This document shows, piece after piece, positions 13,090 through 24,968 of a stretch of 64,000 bases of DNA. Both the position numbers and the translations under genes were made by a program. Source of the stretch: Glossina fuscipes (lineage: Eukaryota > Arthropoda > Insecta > Diptera > Glossinidae). The notes below the pieces were generated by a model. That model was not told the origin of the DNA, made no database searches, and saw only the letters and a program-made list of their open reading frames with translations. Within the stretch, counting starts at the first letter, position 1; each line of letters opens with the position of its first letter. The stretch covers positions 2,072,565 through 2,136,564 of the forward strand of contig NW_023998436.1 in the NCBI RefSeq assembly GCF_014805625.2, read 5' to 3'.

Positions 13090-13922
13090 ACAAGTAAGCA
13101 AATTATATTCGGTCGTGACCGAATCTTTTACATCCATCATCGTTATCTTAAATGAGACAAAAATGTAAAGGAACTACATTTTCATGCCTACAATATGGGA
13201 ATGGACGCCGCTGATTGTTCCTATTTTCAAAATAACAGTGTTTGTCGTACAGGCGTTCGGGCGTGCGGGCGTTGTAGGCGTGTTTTTGGAAAAATTTAAA
13301 TCACTTTCAAATTCTTTTGCAAATTTGTAGGCGATATCTTCTTTTTCACATATACTACCCAGGTGCGCAGGCGGACAGATGGACAAACGAAAGGACGGAT
13401 AGGTTTAGGTGCACTCTAAATGGCCAAGAATTTATAAACTTTATGGGGTTTTTGAAGTTTGTTTCTGCACGTTATATAGGTTTAAAAAAAAAAAAATCAA
13501 ATTTTGATACACTATAACATTGGATAGGGGTAGTCAATTTTTTAGATTTTTTATGTAGGTACTACAACATCATACAGATAAAATATGGGTTCAAGTTTTT
13601 GTGTTTTTCACGAACAACAATTTTTCATTCCTATTGAAAAAAAGGTTTATTCTCAGTTTACGTGAGACTGTGAGCGTGTCGTTCGACCGATTTGGCCCTA
13701 CGTGCAAGAACTTTCAACGTTTCTGCCAAATTTTAAGTCGATAATTTCATTTTTGCGGTGAGGAGAGTGGTTAAAACAGACATAACACAGACGGACAGAC
13801 GGACTTGGATAAATCGAATAAGAATTTGATGCTGATCAAAAAAAAATATATATACTTTGCGCGGGCGTTACAAACATTTTGACAAATTAAATATACTCCT
13901 CATCCTTCGATGATGGATAAAG
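13090..13922 (+). repeat. Family B interspersed repeat
   Basis: AACAAGTAAGCAAATTATAT start, the TCGGTCGTGACCGAATCTTT palindrome, both modules, and the CATCCTTCGATGATGG end. It is divergently placed next to the 12.3-13.0 kb copy, giving a back-to-back pair. Confidence 0.8.
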
Positions 13923-14646
13923 AAGGTTGGCAAGAATACACAATGCGTAAGAAAAAGTTAAAAGAGCCCAGTAGGTCATTTTGAGTGTACAGATTTATAC
14001 AAACCGTAATTTAAGCCCAAAGCGAAAAATTTACAAACTTCTGTACCAGTCTGCACGCTGACCGGATTCAGCCGCCTTCAAATTCACTTTATCCAAGAAT
14101 GGCACCTATAATATGAATTATGGCGGGCGAGGAACTACCATACAAAGGACGGTATTTATTAAAATTAGAGCCCATAACTTTCAGCGAATGAAATAATTTA
14201 TAATTGATCCGCCACGGAGACATAATGCCTACTGTCTCGAGATGGAAAGCTTATGTAAGCACGATCGCAGTATTCAGCCGTCAATAAGAAAGGACACATC
14301 GAGCCAAGGGTATCTTTTCAGAAGAGACGACAATTTAATAATTTTAAACTATTTATCATGGCGAGGTAACATTCTTTGGTGATCCCAGCCCAAGCCACGT
14401 AATGTAAATCTTAAGAAAGTTATCTAAACACATTCAATAAGATCGACGTACACATTGTAATTTGATGTTCTTACAATCACCATACATTCAAGAAAAGGTC
14501 CTATGAAGGCAACATAAAAGTTTTTAGGGGTATACGGGTTAACAAGCTTCTTAGACCAACGATTAACAAAACCCAGAATAGATTTAGACTTATTTGCCAC
14601 AGAAATTAGTTGCAAATGGAAGCTCGGTTCAATAAACACACCCAAC

Positions 14647-16733
14647 AATCTTCCGTCATGGCACATAAACTATTAAAAATAAGAAGAAGCGGCCTACGTT
14701 TAATCACCGGCATCTACCTGGATCATAATTTCGTCAGGTGGCATCTGAAAACATTGGTTCGATAACAATTCATGCAGACTGTGCTAAGGGATGAGTGAAA
14801 CATTCCGTCACATTCTATGTGAATGTGAGACCATCTGCAGAATCCGACACCGTGGTGTGGTTCGCTGCGTTTCTCAAAAAAAAGGCACAGTGCGAGCGCA
14901 AGTAAATTTGACGATAAATTTACGTCATTGGTTGACATTAAATTCTCATGTTTATCTGTTGACCCTAACAGTAAATGCCTCCACATGTCATGAATGTTGC
15001 GCCCGTCACGATGGAAGTTATCGTCGTCACTTCTTGGACTTTTTATTACTTTTTTAACACATTGTTGTTGTAAGTTAACGATAAATATATTTTTGTCCTT
15101 CAATTCTTTCTTTTTCTTGTAATTTTTATTTTCAAAAAAAAAATTTTTTTTAATTCATGTATACTACGTTAGAAATACGATCGACTGTTATAAACCAGGC
15201 GGGCGGTGTTTACACAAAAAGCCGATGGATTCATAGCACAACAAACGCAAATCAAAAACTCCAATAATCTCGCCTCTTAATGTACCACAAAGTAATCACA
15301 TGCCTGGCCAAACCAGTGAACACTTTTTACCCAATTCTTGATGGCTAAGCGCACACCCTCACAGAAATGGTGTGAACGAGAAAAGAAATTTGTAAACATT
15401 TGCATTGTGTGCGGTTGCTTATCGCTTTATTTCTTCAATTCTTTTTACAAACAATCATTAAATCATTTCGGATAATCTTCACTTGAGCAAGAGCAGCAGT
15501 TGTGGAGAAAGTCTCCCTTACGTAACAAAAGCATAAGAAAAAAAGCAGCAGCGAGAGGATAGGGAACGTACACGTAATCACTACGTATTAATCACTATGG
15601 TGCGACGGTTATATGCAATCGGCAAGTTACTGTAACTGATGCAGACGACTCCTAGGAGCCAAAAACTCGAGAATCTGAAGACACGTGTTAGCAATGAACG
15701 CTGGATTCGTGAAAAATGTACGGTAACGAATTAACAACTGCAGCAACATATTCCAAGAAGCCCACCGCTGCACGTAAAACATAGATAAAAATTCTGATGA
15801 ATCGGAAAGAACGAGGAACTTTCAATTTCAAGGCATTATTAATAATGACGTAAAGTTGATTGAAAACTAAGGATTTGCATTTCCTGAGAATCCTTATATG
15901 CGGCAGTATCCAAAAAATTCGGTAATTTGCCTCTTTGGTGCAACTTGCACCATCAAGTATGGAGAATTAAATTTTTTCAACATGTAAGGATCAACTTTCA
16001 TAGAAACATTTATATGAGATCCGGTTCAAAAAATTGCCCCAGTTGAGGAGCAGTTGAAAAACTGGACCGATCTCAATCACTTTTAATAGTTCCTTCTTAA
16101 GTCAAAGCAGTCCACAGTATCAAATTTTATCAAAATATCTCAAAAATTGCGACCAGTAGCTTGAACACAAACTGACAAGGACAGACGTCAGGCGGACAGA
16201 CGGTCAGTTAGATTTGGAATCATTTTCTGAATCAATCTGTATAACAAAAGACGGGTCTATCTTAAATTCCTTTGGGTGTTAAACACGTTCGCACAAACTT
16301 AACCCACTCTGGAACGGCAAATATTTCCAAATTTTTCTTTCCTGCGGAGTAAATAGCGGTAAAACAAGCGCTACGAAAAATGAAAATTTTTCCTTTTAAG
16401 AATTTGCAGCAAACTTCTTGAGCGGACCTATCTTTTAAAATTATTCTATATTTTTTTTGTTTTGCACCCGTGTAACTTTTTCTTCCATCTCTTGTCAAGC
16501 ATCGTAGAAGGATGTTAAGCAGTCAGTAATATAAGTCGATAATCGAGGACTAAGAATCCTCTCCAAACCTCAAACATTACATCAAAAATAACTTACAATA
16601 TTTGCAAAGTGTTTACTTACTCTTTACTGTTTTTAGACTGTGGCTTTTTGACTCGATTAGATTTACTCTGAAGTGTTCAGCCAATATTCGGCATCGTTTT
16701 TATTAACATTATTTTAATCTCTTAGAATGTGTT
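14647..16733 (+). repeat. Left arm of 4.65-kb palindrome
   Basis: This arm pairs as reverse complement with 16899-19299. The inner part is nearly identical (a few substitutions per 100 bases). The left arm lacks a block of about 310 bp that is present in the right arm (about 18795-19110). The arm contains, in order, the 3' end of a non-LTR element, unclassified sequence, and a family A repeat tail at about 15890-16310. Confidence 0.93.
14650..14880 (+). pseudogene. 3' end fragment of the second non-LTR family
   Basis: Homologous to the tail at 19.0-19.3 kb: HKLLKIRRSGLRLITGIYLD, then a His/Cys motif FRHILCECE at about 14805-14830. It forms the outer edge of the left palindrome arm and points to the palindrome centre. 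Confidence 0.75.
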
Positions 16734-16898
16734 GGGAAGATATTTTTGTTACCCTCGGTATGCTGCCTGCAATGGGAGACTTGTTGATCCTTGCCCTCCC
16801 ACTTAACTTCCGTAAAATAACGGCTAATATATTGAAGAATATTATGGAAGACAATTGTAAAAGCCGCAAAATTTAAAATTCCAAAATTTGACTTACCA
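16734..16898. other. Central spacer of the 4.65-kb palindrome
   Basis: About 165 bp of unique sequence between the arms. No gene is recognised. If transcribed, it would be the loop of a very long hairpin. Confidence 0.85.
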
Positions 16899-19299
16899 AA
16901 CACATTCTAAGAGATTAAAATAATGTTAATAAAAACGATGCCGAATATTGGCTGAACACTTCAGAGTAAATCTAATCGAGTCAAAAAGCCACAGTCTAAA
17001 AACAGTAAAGAGTAAGTAAACACTTTGCAAATATTGTAAGTTATTTTTGATGCGATGTTTGAGGTTTGGACAGGATTCTTAGTCCTCGATTATCGACTTA
17101 TATTACTGACTGCTTAATATCCTTCTACGATGCTTGACAAGAGATGCAAGAAAAAGTTACACGGGTGCAAAACAAAAAAAATATAGAATAATTTTAAAAG
17201 ATAGGTCCGCTCAAGAAGTTTGCTGCAAATTCTTAATAGGAAAAATTTTCATTTTTCGTAGCGCTTGTTTTACCGCTATTTACTCCGCAGGAAAGAAAAA
17301 TTTGGAAATATTTGCCGTTCCAGAGTGGGTTAAGTTTGTGCGAACGTGTGTAACACCCAAAGGAGTTTAAGATAGACCCGTCTTTCGTTATACAGATTGA
17401 TTCAGAAAATGATTCCAAACCTATCTGACCGTCTGTCCGCCTGACCTCTGTCCTTGTCAGTTTGTGCTCAAGCTACCGGTCGCAATTTTTGAGATATTTT
17501 GATAAAACTCGATACACTGACGTGCTTTGACTTAAGAAGGAACTATTAAAAGTGATTGAGATCGGTCCAGTTTTTCAATTGCTCCTCAACTGGGGTAATT
17601 TTTTGAACTGGATCTCATATAAATGTTTCTATGAAAGTTGATTCTTACATGTTAATTCTTCATACTTGGTGGTGCAAGTTGGACCAAAGAGCCAAATTAC
17701 CGAATTTTTTGGATACTGCCGCATATAAGGATTCTCAGGAAATGTAAATCCTTAGTTTTCAATCAACTTTACGTCATTATTAATAATGCCTTGAAATTGA
17801 AGGTTCCTCGTTCTTTCCGATTCATCAGAATTTTTATCTATGTTTTACGTGCAGCGGTGGGCTTCTTGGAATATGTTGCTGCAGTTGTTAATTCGTTACC
17901 GTACATTTTTCACGAATCCGGCGTTCATTGCTAACACGTGTCTTCAGATTCTCGAGTTTTTGGCTCCTAGGAGACGTCTGCATCAGTTACAGTAACTTGT
18001 CGATTGCATATAATTGACGCATCCATAGTAAGTAATATGTAGTGATTACGTGTACGTTCCCTACCCTCTCGCTGCTGCTTCTTTTCTTATGCTTTTGTTA
18101 CGTAGGGGAGACTTTCTCCACAAGTGCTGCTCTTGCTCAAGTGAAGATTACCCGAAATGATTTAATGATTGTTTGTAAAAAGAATTGAAGAAATAAAGCG
18201 ATAAGCAACCGCACACAATGCAAATGTTTACAAATTTCTTTTCTCGTTCACACCATCTCTGTGAGGGTTGTGGGTGCGCTTAGCCATCAAGAATTGGGTA
18301 AAAAGTGTTCACTGGTTTGGCCAGGCATATGATTACTTTGTGGTACATTAAGAGGCGAGATTATTGGAGTTTTTGATTTGCGTTTGTTGTGCTATGAAAC
18401 CATCGGATTTTTGTGTAAACACCGCCCGCCTGGTTTATAACAGTCGATCGTATTTCTAACGTAGTATACATGAATTAAAAAAATTTTTTTTTTTGATAAT
18501 AAAAATTACAAGAAAAAGAAAGAATTGAAGGACAAAAATATATTTATCGTTAACTTACAACAACAATGTGTTAAAAAAGTAATAAAAAGTCCAAGAAGTG
18601 ACGACGATAACTTCCATCGTGACGGACGCAACATTCATGAGATGTGGAGGCATTTACTGTTAGGGTCAACAGATAAACATGAGAATTTAATGTTAACCAA
18701 TGACGTAAATTTATCGTCAAATTTATTTAGGTCCAGACAAAAAACTTGCGCTCGCACTGTGCCTTTTTTTTGAGAAACTCAGCGAACCATATTCTGTTCA
18801 CACGTGGAGTATTCAAGAAAAAGAATTAAATTGAATTAACCAATTACGCGGGAACCCAAAGTAACAACGGAAATGCGTTGCAACTGGCAATGATTCGACC
18901 AAATGAAGTGTTGGCTACCCTGGTACAATATTATTGATTACGTGGGCAAACCGTATCTTGACCTAGAAGATCTATTGTAGACTCCCATGAGCCTAAACTT
19001 TCAAGTTTAGAATCTTTATGAACGGCGGCTCCTTTTTTGGATCGAAGCACTATAGCTCGTCCGGTGTTGTAAAATACTCGCCAAGTACATGGTGTCTGAC
19101 TCTGCACTTGGCCTCCCATTTACATAGAATGTGATGGAACGTTTCACTCGTTCCTTGGCACAATCTGCATGAAATGGTATCGAACATAACAATGTTTTCA
19201 GATGCCACCTGAGAAAATTATGACCAATGTAGGCCCCGGTGACTAAACTTAGATCGCTTCTTCTTAGTTCCAGTAGTTTATGTACCACACCGGAAGATT
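16899..19299 (-). repeat. Right arm of 4.65-kb palindrome
   Basis: Inverted copy of 14647-16733. It mirrors the same order of blocks, including a family A tail at about 17330-17745 and a non-LTR 3' end at the outer edge. Scattered substitutions and one 310-bp indel show the arms are not one sequence read twice. Confidence 0.93.
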
Positions 19300-20110
19300 T
19301 TATGAATCTTTTTCCCTACCGTTGTCCTGCACATTACTTCCAAAGGCAATCCGATTTGTTCTATGCCAATTGCGATCACAACCTATTAAAATGGTCTCTT
19401 GGTACGCCACAGAAAGGTTCTGGGCTCCCCTGTTTACTAGACAGCCAGCCTTTTCACTGCCCACAATACCTGAATGGTCCGGCATTCCTATTAGGTGCAT
19501 TTAATTGTGCCTGCCTAACTTATTCCGTGCTTGAAGGCATCTGAACACAAGCGTGGATGTTATTATTCGCCTGTTTAGGGCTTAGCTATTGGAGTAAATG
19601 GAGATCCGTTCTCTCCTGCACAGCATTCTTAAGCATTCAGGGGCACTTGCGGTGGTTACGTAAACTTCTGCTTGGAATATGGAGGGGCTACGTCGCATTG
19701 GTATTGCCTTCTGTAAAGTCGGGCCACAAACTTCAGTATAGCCATTTTAAAATCTTGAACCTTCGGTGTACCATTTCCTTGTTTTTACCCCGGGCTCAAA
19801 AACTTACCTGCCTCAGCTCGTTCTAGAGGGTATGATCACCCTGAAGCAGTGAGACGGTACTAGCTTTATAACGCAATGGTCCGCTATGTTGACGAAAGGT
19901 TCGTCTATGGTGTTTTTAAATACCCCTAGGCGGCTCCTGAGACTTCCTGGTTTTAATTTTCGACAGTCTAAGTACACTCAGGCAAAGCTCTTTTTCTATG
20001 ACAATGCGAAGAGGTGCGACGCCCAGCAGTGCCTCTAGGGCATTCAAGGAGCATGGTCTCGTCGCCACGGTCATGCCTGCGCTGATACATTATCAGATAC
20101 ACATGTGCTT
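19010..20110 (-). pseudogene. Second non-LTR family: RT thumb, RNase H and C-terminal tail, broken
   Basis: Minus strand. The RT-connecting motif LEALLGVAPLRIVIEKELCL is at about 20045-19980, followed by KTRKSQEPPRG. Degenerate RNase H blocks follow: [19 protein letters not shown], then GMPDHSGIVGSEKAGCLV near 19.48 kb. The tail [20 protein letters not shown] (about 19.28 kb) ends near 18.8-19.0 kb. Several stops and frameshifts. The same family recurs at about 9.43, 14.65 and 45.3 kb. Confidence 0.8.
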
Positions 20111-20277
20111 GCTCATCTATCGCCTAAGTAAAAAGCAACAAAAACATCATTGTATTATTATTTAAATTTATTATTATTATTATAATTTTAGACTAATGAA
20201 ATAAATTCTTAGACTACAAAAAAAGAGATGGAGCACTAGCAACGTAGGATATCGGCCCTAAAGTACATTAAAGTACA

Positions 20278-22560
20278 TTAGATATTAAGTCTAATAGTTT
20301 TAATACAGTAATATATTGTATTGATATTCTGTTCTGTAGCTGATTGTAGAATGTCCACAGGATTGGTCACTCCAAAAGCAATACTTTTAGCCAAGGAGCA
20401 GTTAAGGCAGTCAGAAGATTTTGAGTTGTCTGTGTATAAAAGATTCCAGCCGGTACTCTCCAATACTTGGGGTTTTTCAGCTATTAGATTCCTGAAGACA
20501 TAATTTGGAGTATCCTCTTTCTTGTGCACAGACAGTGAAATATCGAAAAAGCACACTTTTAAAATCCATGGAGGTTTAACACCAAAATACCGGAAAATGT
20601 TTTAAGAGAATGTTCAATTCTTTTGCGACGTACAAACAATAGTCAACTACATATGGTGACTTTCGAATTTTCTTGGCAATAATAATCTTTCTCATGTCAT
20701 CACCGAAAATAGATTTGTGTGAATTAAGAAGCTTGGGGACTATTTTGGCTTTTAACTCACAAAGTCTATTTTCTAAAGTTGGGAGACCAGTTTCAATTAT
20801 AATATTATTTATGGGCGTGGTCCGGAAAGCATAACAACTTGCTCTGACGGCTTGGCGATAGACCGGTTTAAGAATGTTGATATCAGATTTGCAGCTATTG
20901 CCATAAATTATTAAAGCATAGTCAGTCTTACTTAATACAAGCATTTTAGTAAGATAAGCATTAGTGTTAATATGCGCATGGCTTCTCTAAGTAACGTATT
21001 GTATGAAATTCATCCTTGTTAAAATAGAAGTTTTTAACCGAAGACAGTGCGCTTTCCAACGATATTTGTTGGAAAACGTGAGTCCGAGAATATGCAGCGT
21101 CTGCACGTTTAGTACTGGAAAGTCATTAATATGCATCAGTAGATTTCCTGCATCGCATATCTGCTTTTGACATATGTGTATTTCTATAGATTTTTGTATG
21201 GAAATTTTAGCCCCTGACGAGTTTGCCCATGCGGAGATCTCTCGTCCAATAGATTCGAGGATGTTGATTGCCTTCGTGCTATCTTTTTTTTTTATAAAAA
21301 TGTATACATCGTCCGCGTAGAGACAATGTTCCACTCCTGGTACACGGCAAGTAATTTTGCTAATTTCGTTGAAGGCGATCTGGAAAAGCATGACAGAGAG
21401 AGGAGATCCTTGCGGAATGCCATTCATTAGCGGAAAGGAATCAGAAAGATGATTGTTAATTCTAACTTTGAACCGCCGATGCGACATGAATGATTTGATG
21501 TAGTTGAAGAATTTTGGTCGAACATTCCATGATATCAAGAGTCCTAAAATAACATAAAGACCGACTCTGTCAAATGCTTTTTCGAAATCAATCGAGACAA
21601 TTGTTACATGATTCCGTACGGAAATTGCATTGCGTGTAAAATAATGAATATGTAAAAGGGCGTCGATGCACCCTCTACTCCTCTTGAAACCAACTTGTTG
21701 CTTTGTAATCAGGTTCTCGGACTCAGAAAATCAAGATAATCTAGATGCCGTAATCTTTTCTAATACTTTTGAGAGGCAAGACAAAGGAGAGATTGGGCGA
21801 TAGTTCGATGCGATAGCGACATTTTTTGACTTCGGAATTGGAACAACTGCTGCCAGTTTTCACATGTAGGGTATACGGCCAGTCGAAAATACCGTATTAT
21901 ATAGGTCCAGTAATTTCTTTTTTCTTGAATTAGACAGCGCACTGATCGTTTGGTAGGAGATGCGGTCTAGACCAGGTGCCCTCCCATTCGATTTGGAGAA
22001 ACAACTTTCAAGTTCTAAGGTAGATATGTAATTTTCGAGGAAGGTGACAATACAATTTGAAAGAGAAATTGGAGTGTTTTTATTTTCGATGGAAGCACTG
22101 GAAAAGTTGCTGTCAGAGGAGTATTCGCACCACATTTGTCCAAAGTAATTAGAAATATTGTGCAACAGTTAAAGATGTAAGAAATTTCGTTTAGGTTTGA
22201 AGTCCCATTGAGTCTGTTGATTTGGTTCCAAACAACTTTCATTGATGTATTTCTATGAAATCTTTTCGAAAAAAGTTCGAAACTAAGTACCTTTGATTTT
22301 CGTAATTCCTTCCTGAATAGAGCATTGGCCTTTTTATATAAAAACAAATGATCATGATCAGGATATCTTTTAAAGCGGTGCCATAGATGCTTTTTTCCTC
22401 AATAACGAAAGCGTGTTGTTCCACCAAGGAAGCCTAGCTCGTTTAACAAACTGAACTCAGTTAGAGGCGTAATTTATTTCCCGTGCTTAAAGCATGTGCC
22501 GGAAGATGAAATAGTTCGCGAAATGGGCAATCAAAGAGTGACTGAAGTCTATAAATTCAC
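20278..22560 (-). pseudogene. I-like non-LTR retrotransposon ORF2 (reverse transcriptase, RNase H start), broken
   Basis: Read on the minus strand from 22560. Seen: the linker after the endonuclease with LPWWNNTLSLLRKK (about 22430-22390); the RT start with KSNGRAPGLDRISYQTI (21.97 kb); SNYRPISPLSCLSKVLEK (about 21.8 kb); QVGFKRSRGCIDA (about 21.68 kb); GIPQGSPLS (about 21.41 kb); the catalytic YADD at 21319-21308; a thumb region (20944-20576); and the start of an RNase H domain, LLYTDNSKS (about 20.43 kb). RNase H plus this RT type points to the I clade. Stops and frame changes (for example near 21545 and 21735) make it dead. The C-terminal tail of the RNase H is missing. Confidence 0.88.
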
Positions 22561-22569
22561 TAAATGACG

Positions 22570-23003
22570 ACAGAAAAACTCTCTCTCCTACAAGAAGGAT
22601 TATTACGACCTTTGATCGTTATCGGCTACCACAAAATGTTGGAGGGGCTTGGTATAAATGTAATGTGGAATTCTACATTCCAAATCCCATGAGGTGCAGA
22701 ACCTGCCAACACCTGGGTCATACGGCAAAAAGGTGCACCAGTGCTGCATCTTGTGCTAACTGTGGTCTTCCTTCACATGCTGAAATCTGTGCCCGTAGAT
22801 TCTGCTTAAAATGCAATGATCAACACACGGCGTTAGACAAACGGTGCCCACGTTTTATGCAAATGCGTGAAATTCTAAAAATCAACACAGAAAATTACTG
22901 TAGCATGGGTGAACCGCGACGCAAATGCCGGGAACCCAAAGAATTAAAAAAAGTAATACCTAGGCTGCTGTCGCTTCGCAAATCGAGCCTAATAAACCTT
23001 TAA
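22570..23003 (+). pseudogene. Non-LTR retrotransposon ORF1 (gag) fragment with three zinc knuckles
   Basis: Plus strand. FDRYRLPQNVGGAWYKC leads into YIPNPMRCRTCQHLGHT. The first knuckle is CX2CX4HX4C (CRTCQHLGHTAKRC), followed by CANCGLPSHAEIC and CLKCNDQH. This is the typical nucleic-acid-binding C-terminus of I/Jockey-type ORF1 proteins. The ORF from 22665 covers 112 codons but is truncated on both sides. It lies head to head with the minus-strand ORF2 fragment, with the junction near 22560. Confidence 0.85.
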
Positions 23004-23206
23004 TTCCAACTCCTTCCAATGAAAACCGCTGTTCTACCATCAACCAAAAATTATATTACGAAACCAGTTCCTTCACCCGCCAAAGATAATATTGAAAAAA
23101 CCAAAGCAAAAGTAAATTTAAAAAAAAAAAACAACACGTATCCTAAGGTATAATAAACTAAATTCCACGGAATCACCAGCTCTGCAATCTTTCATCCCTT
23201 GACCAA

Positions 23207-24018
23207 CCTTCAATTTAAAATTATTCACGTGCGGTCTTATATCTACTTACTTGCTTCATTTCAACTTTGAATGGTTTACCTTACGTCTCACTTTAAATTT
23301 AAAAACAAAAATTCTGCATAGTAGGACGAGCGAACACAGTTTTATTCATTTTTAAACATTGGGAAACGATCAATATTTTACATTCAATAGTTTTCTGATT
23401 CTCGTCGAAAACGTACGTTGCGAAAGACCTTCAAGCTAAGGAATTCGTTCAAGATATATTAGTATTAAAAATAATTAAGAAGTAAGTCCAATTTGTGCCA
23501 AGACTTTACATGACGAGGAAAAGTATATTCGAAAATTCAGTAAAGCAAATTTTTTATACTTTTTTTATTTTTGCATACGTTCTCTGACTGTCGCAAGAGT
23601 ACGATTTTTTTTCAATTTCGGTACGCAGCTATGCTTTATAATGAATTTTTAAGGCAACTGTCGTACGCACCTATTAAACATCGACTTTATTATATGCGTG
23701 TTTTAATACAGGCCTTTGCTGTCCTATGGTTTACGATGTTTGTTCAGCGTGGCAAGGGAAAAATGTTGGCTAATGTGAGCAAAGACAAACTAGTTCTTCA
23801 AGTAAGCATATTTTTAAAAATTTCTTGATGCGATCCGATTATCGTCGACTTTACAGTAATACACGGGCATTCAAATGTCGCCGCACGTATATATTGTCGC
23901 TTAATTAAATGGGAAGCATTAACAAGCAAATCGTAACCGTACAGCTTTGGATAAACACTATCACTGTATGTGAGTGTCGTTAACAGCAGATCTCGAACTT
24001 CTTAGCACTTAATTAAAA
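23207..24018 (+). repeat. Left arm of 2.6-kb inverted repeat
   Basis: Reverse complement of about 24969-25804, clearly alignable but with many substitutions and small indels. Landmarks shared with the other arm are CACGTGCGGTC, the GAATTCGTTCAAGATATATTAG stretch, CGCACCTATTAAACAT, GTCGCTTAATTAAATG and GCACTTAATTAA. Confidence 0.9.
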
Positions 24019-24233
24019 CGAGACTAAATTCCAATCACATCTCTAAATCGATAGTCAGCGATGTCTCGTCGTACGGCGGTCCAATCAATTCTCTCAGGAT
24101 AACATCTCTTTTTTATTTCCAATTTGAGGCCATTCCTGCTCTATGTTACTTACTGATAAATAATTTGGACAAATGCAGATAGTCAGATATGCAGCTATTA
24201 ACTACTTTTCGAACATTTACAGTATTTACTTAC

Positions 24234-24360
24234 CTAGAAGTAGAGGCACATCGCCATCGTCTACCTTCTGTGGAACTAGAAAATATTTTATTTTCCTTTC
24301 CGTGAATGATTCTATGTCACTGTGGGATAGCATCATTTGATACGCCTCCTTAGCCATTTT
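24234..24360 (-). pseudogene. Second exon-like fragment in the loop of the 2.6-kb inverted repeat
   Basis: 127 bp, open on the minus strand, reading KMAKEAYQMMLSHSDIESFT, ERKIKYFLVPQK, VDDGDVPLLL. It is flanked by an acceptor TTTACTAG|A and a donor CTAG|GTAAGT. Its phase joins exactly to the fragment ending at 25152. This composition and pair of splice sites are unlikely by chance. Function unknown. Confidence 0.5.
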
Positions 24361-24968
24361 CTAGTAAAAGCATAAGATCAGATATTTTTTATAGAAAATA
24401 AAGCAAAAGAATGAATCTTGAAGGAAAATTACAAGCGCGACGCAAAAACAATCGGTATAAAGTACACGTTAGTCCATTTTAAATCCATTAATTTGTGAAC
24501 GGAAAGCAGGGAAGAAGCTTCTTATATTCAATCACCAAATTGTATAAATTCACACTAACGAATATGGACTATATTTTTAATTTCATCTGGCTGTGGAAGA
24601 TATTTGATTGAACAGACGTCTAAAATGTGGAACGCTTGGAAAATGCTCACAAGGACACCATAAAGAACGATATTCATGTTTAAGTCAAATTTACTTATGT
24701 TTTCGTTTTCCGAATTTTATTTTTCAAATCAAAACAATTTCGAGAACAAATTTAGGCCAAGACTTGAGACTTTCCCGTAAACAGGAAAATAACAATGGGT
24801 GCATGTCTAACATCATATTGCACACGTATAGAACGCTCTCTTTTTTTCGTTCAAGATAATCAAACCCGTTTCTCTAAATAAAAAACGGACAATTTTTTAC
24901 TTCCTCTGGTATTGAGCGCAGGCGACGTTTTTTTTTTGTCAGATTTTCACAAAATTTAAATGTATAAT

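Noticed and set aside
16262..17370. Mirror-image 78-codon ORFs in both palindrome arms
   Set aside because: They are the same sequence seen twice and overlap a family A repeat tail; no domain.
14723..18773. Mirror-image ORFs starting MKDKNIFIVNLQQQ at 14723-15103 (minus) and 18525-18773 (plus)
   Set aside because: Conserved only because the arms are duplicates; no recognisable family and they overlap the non-LTR tail.
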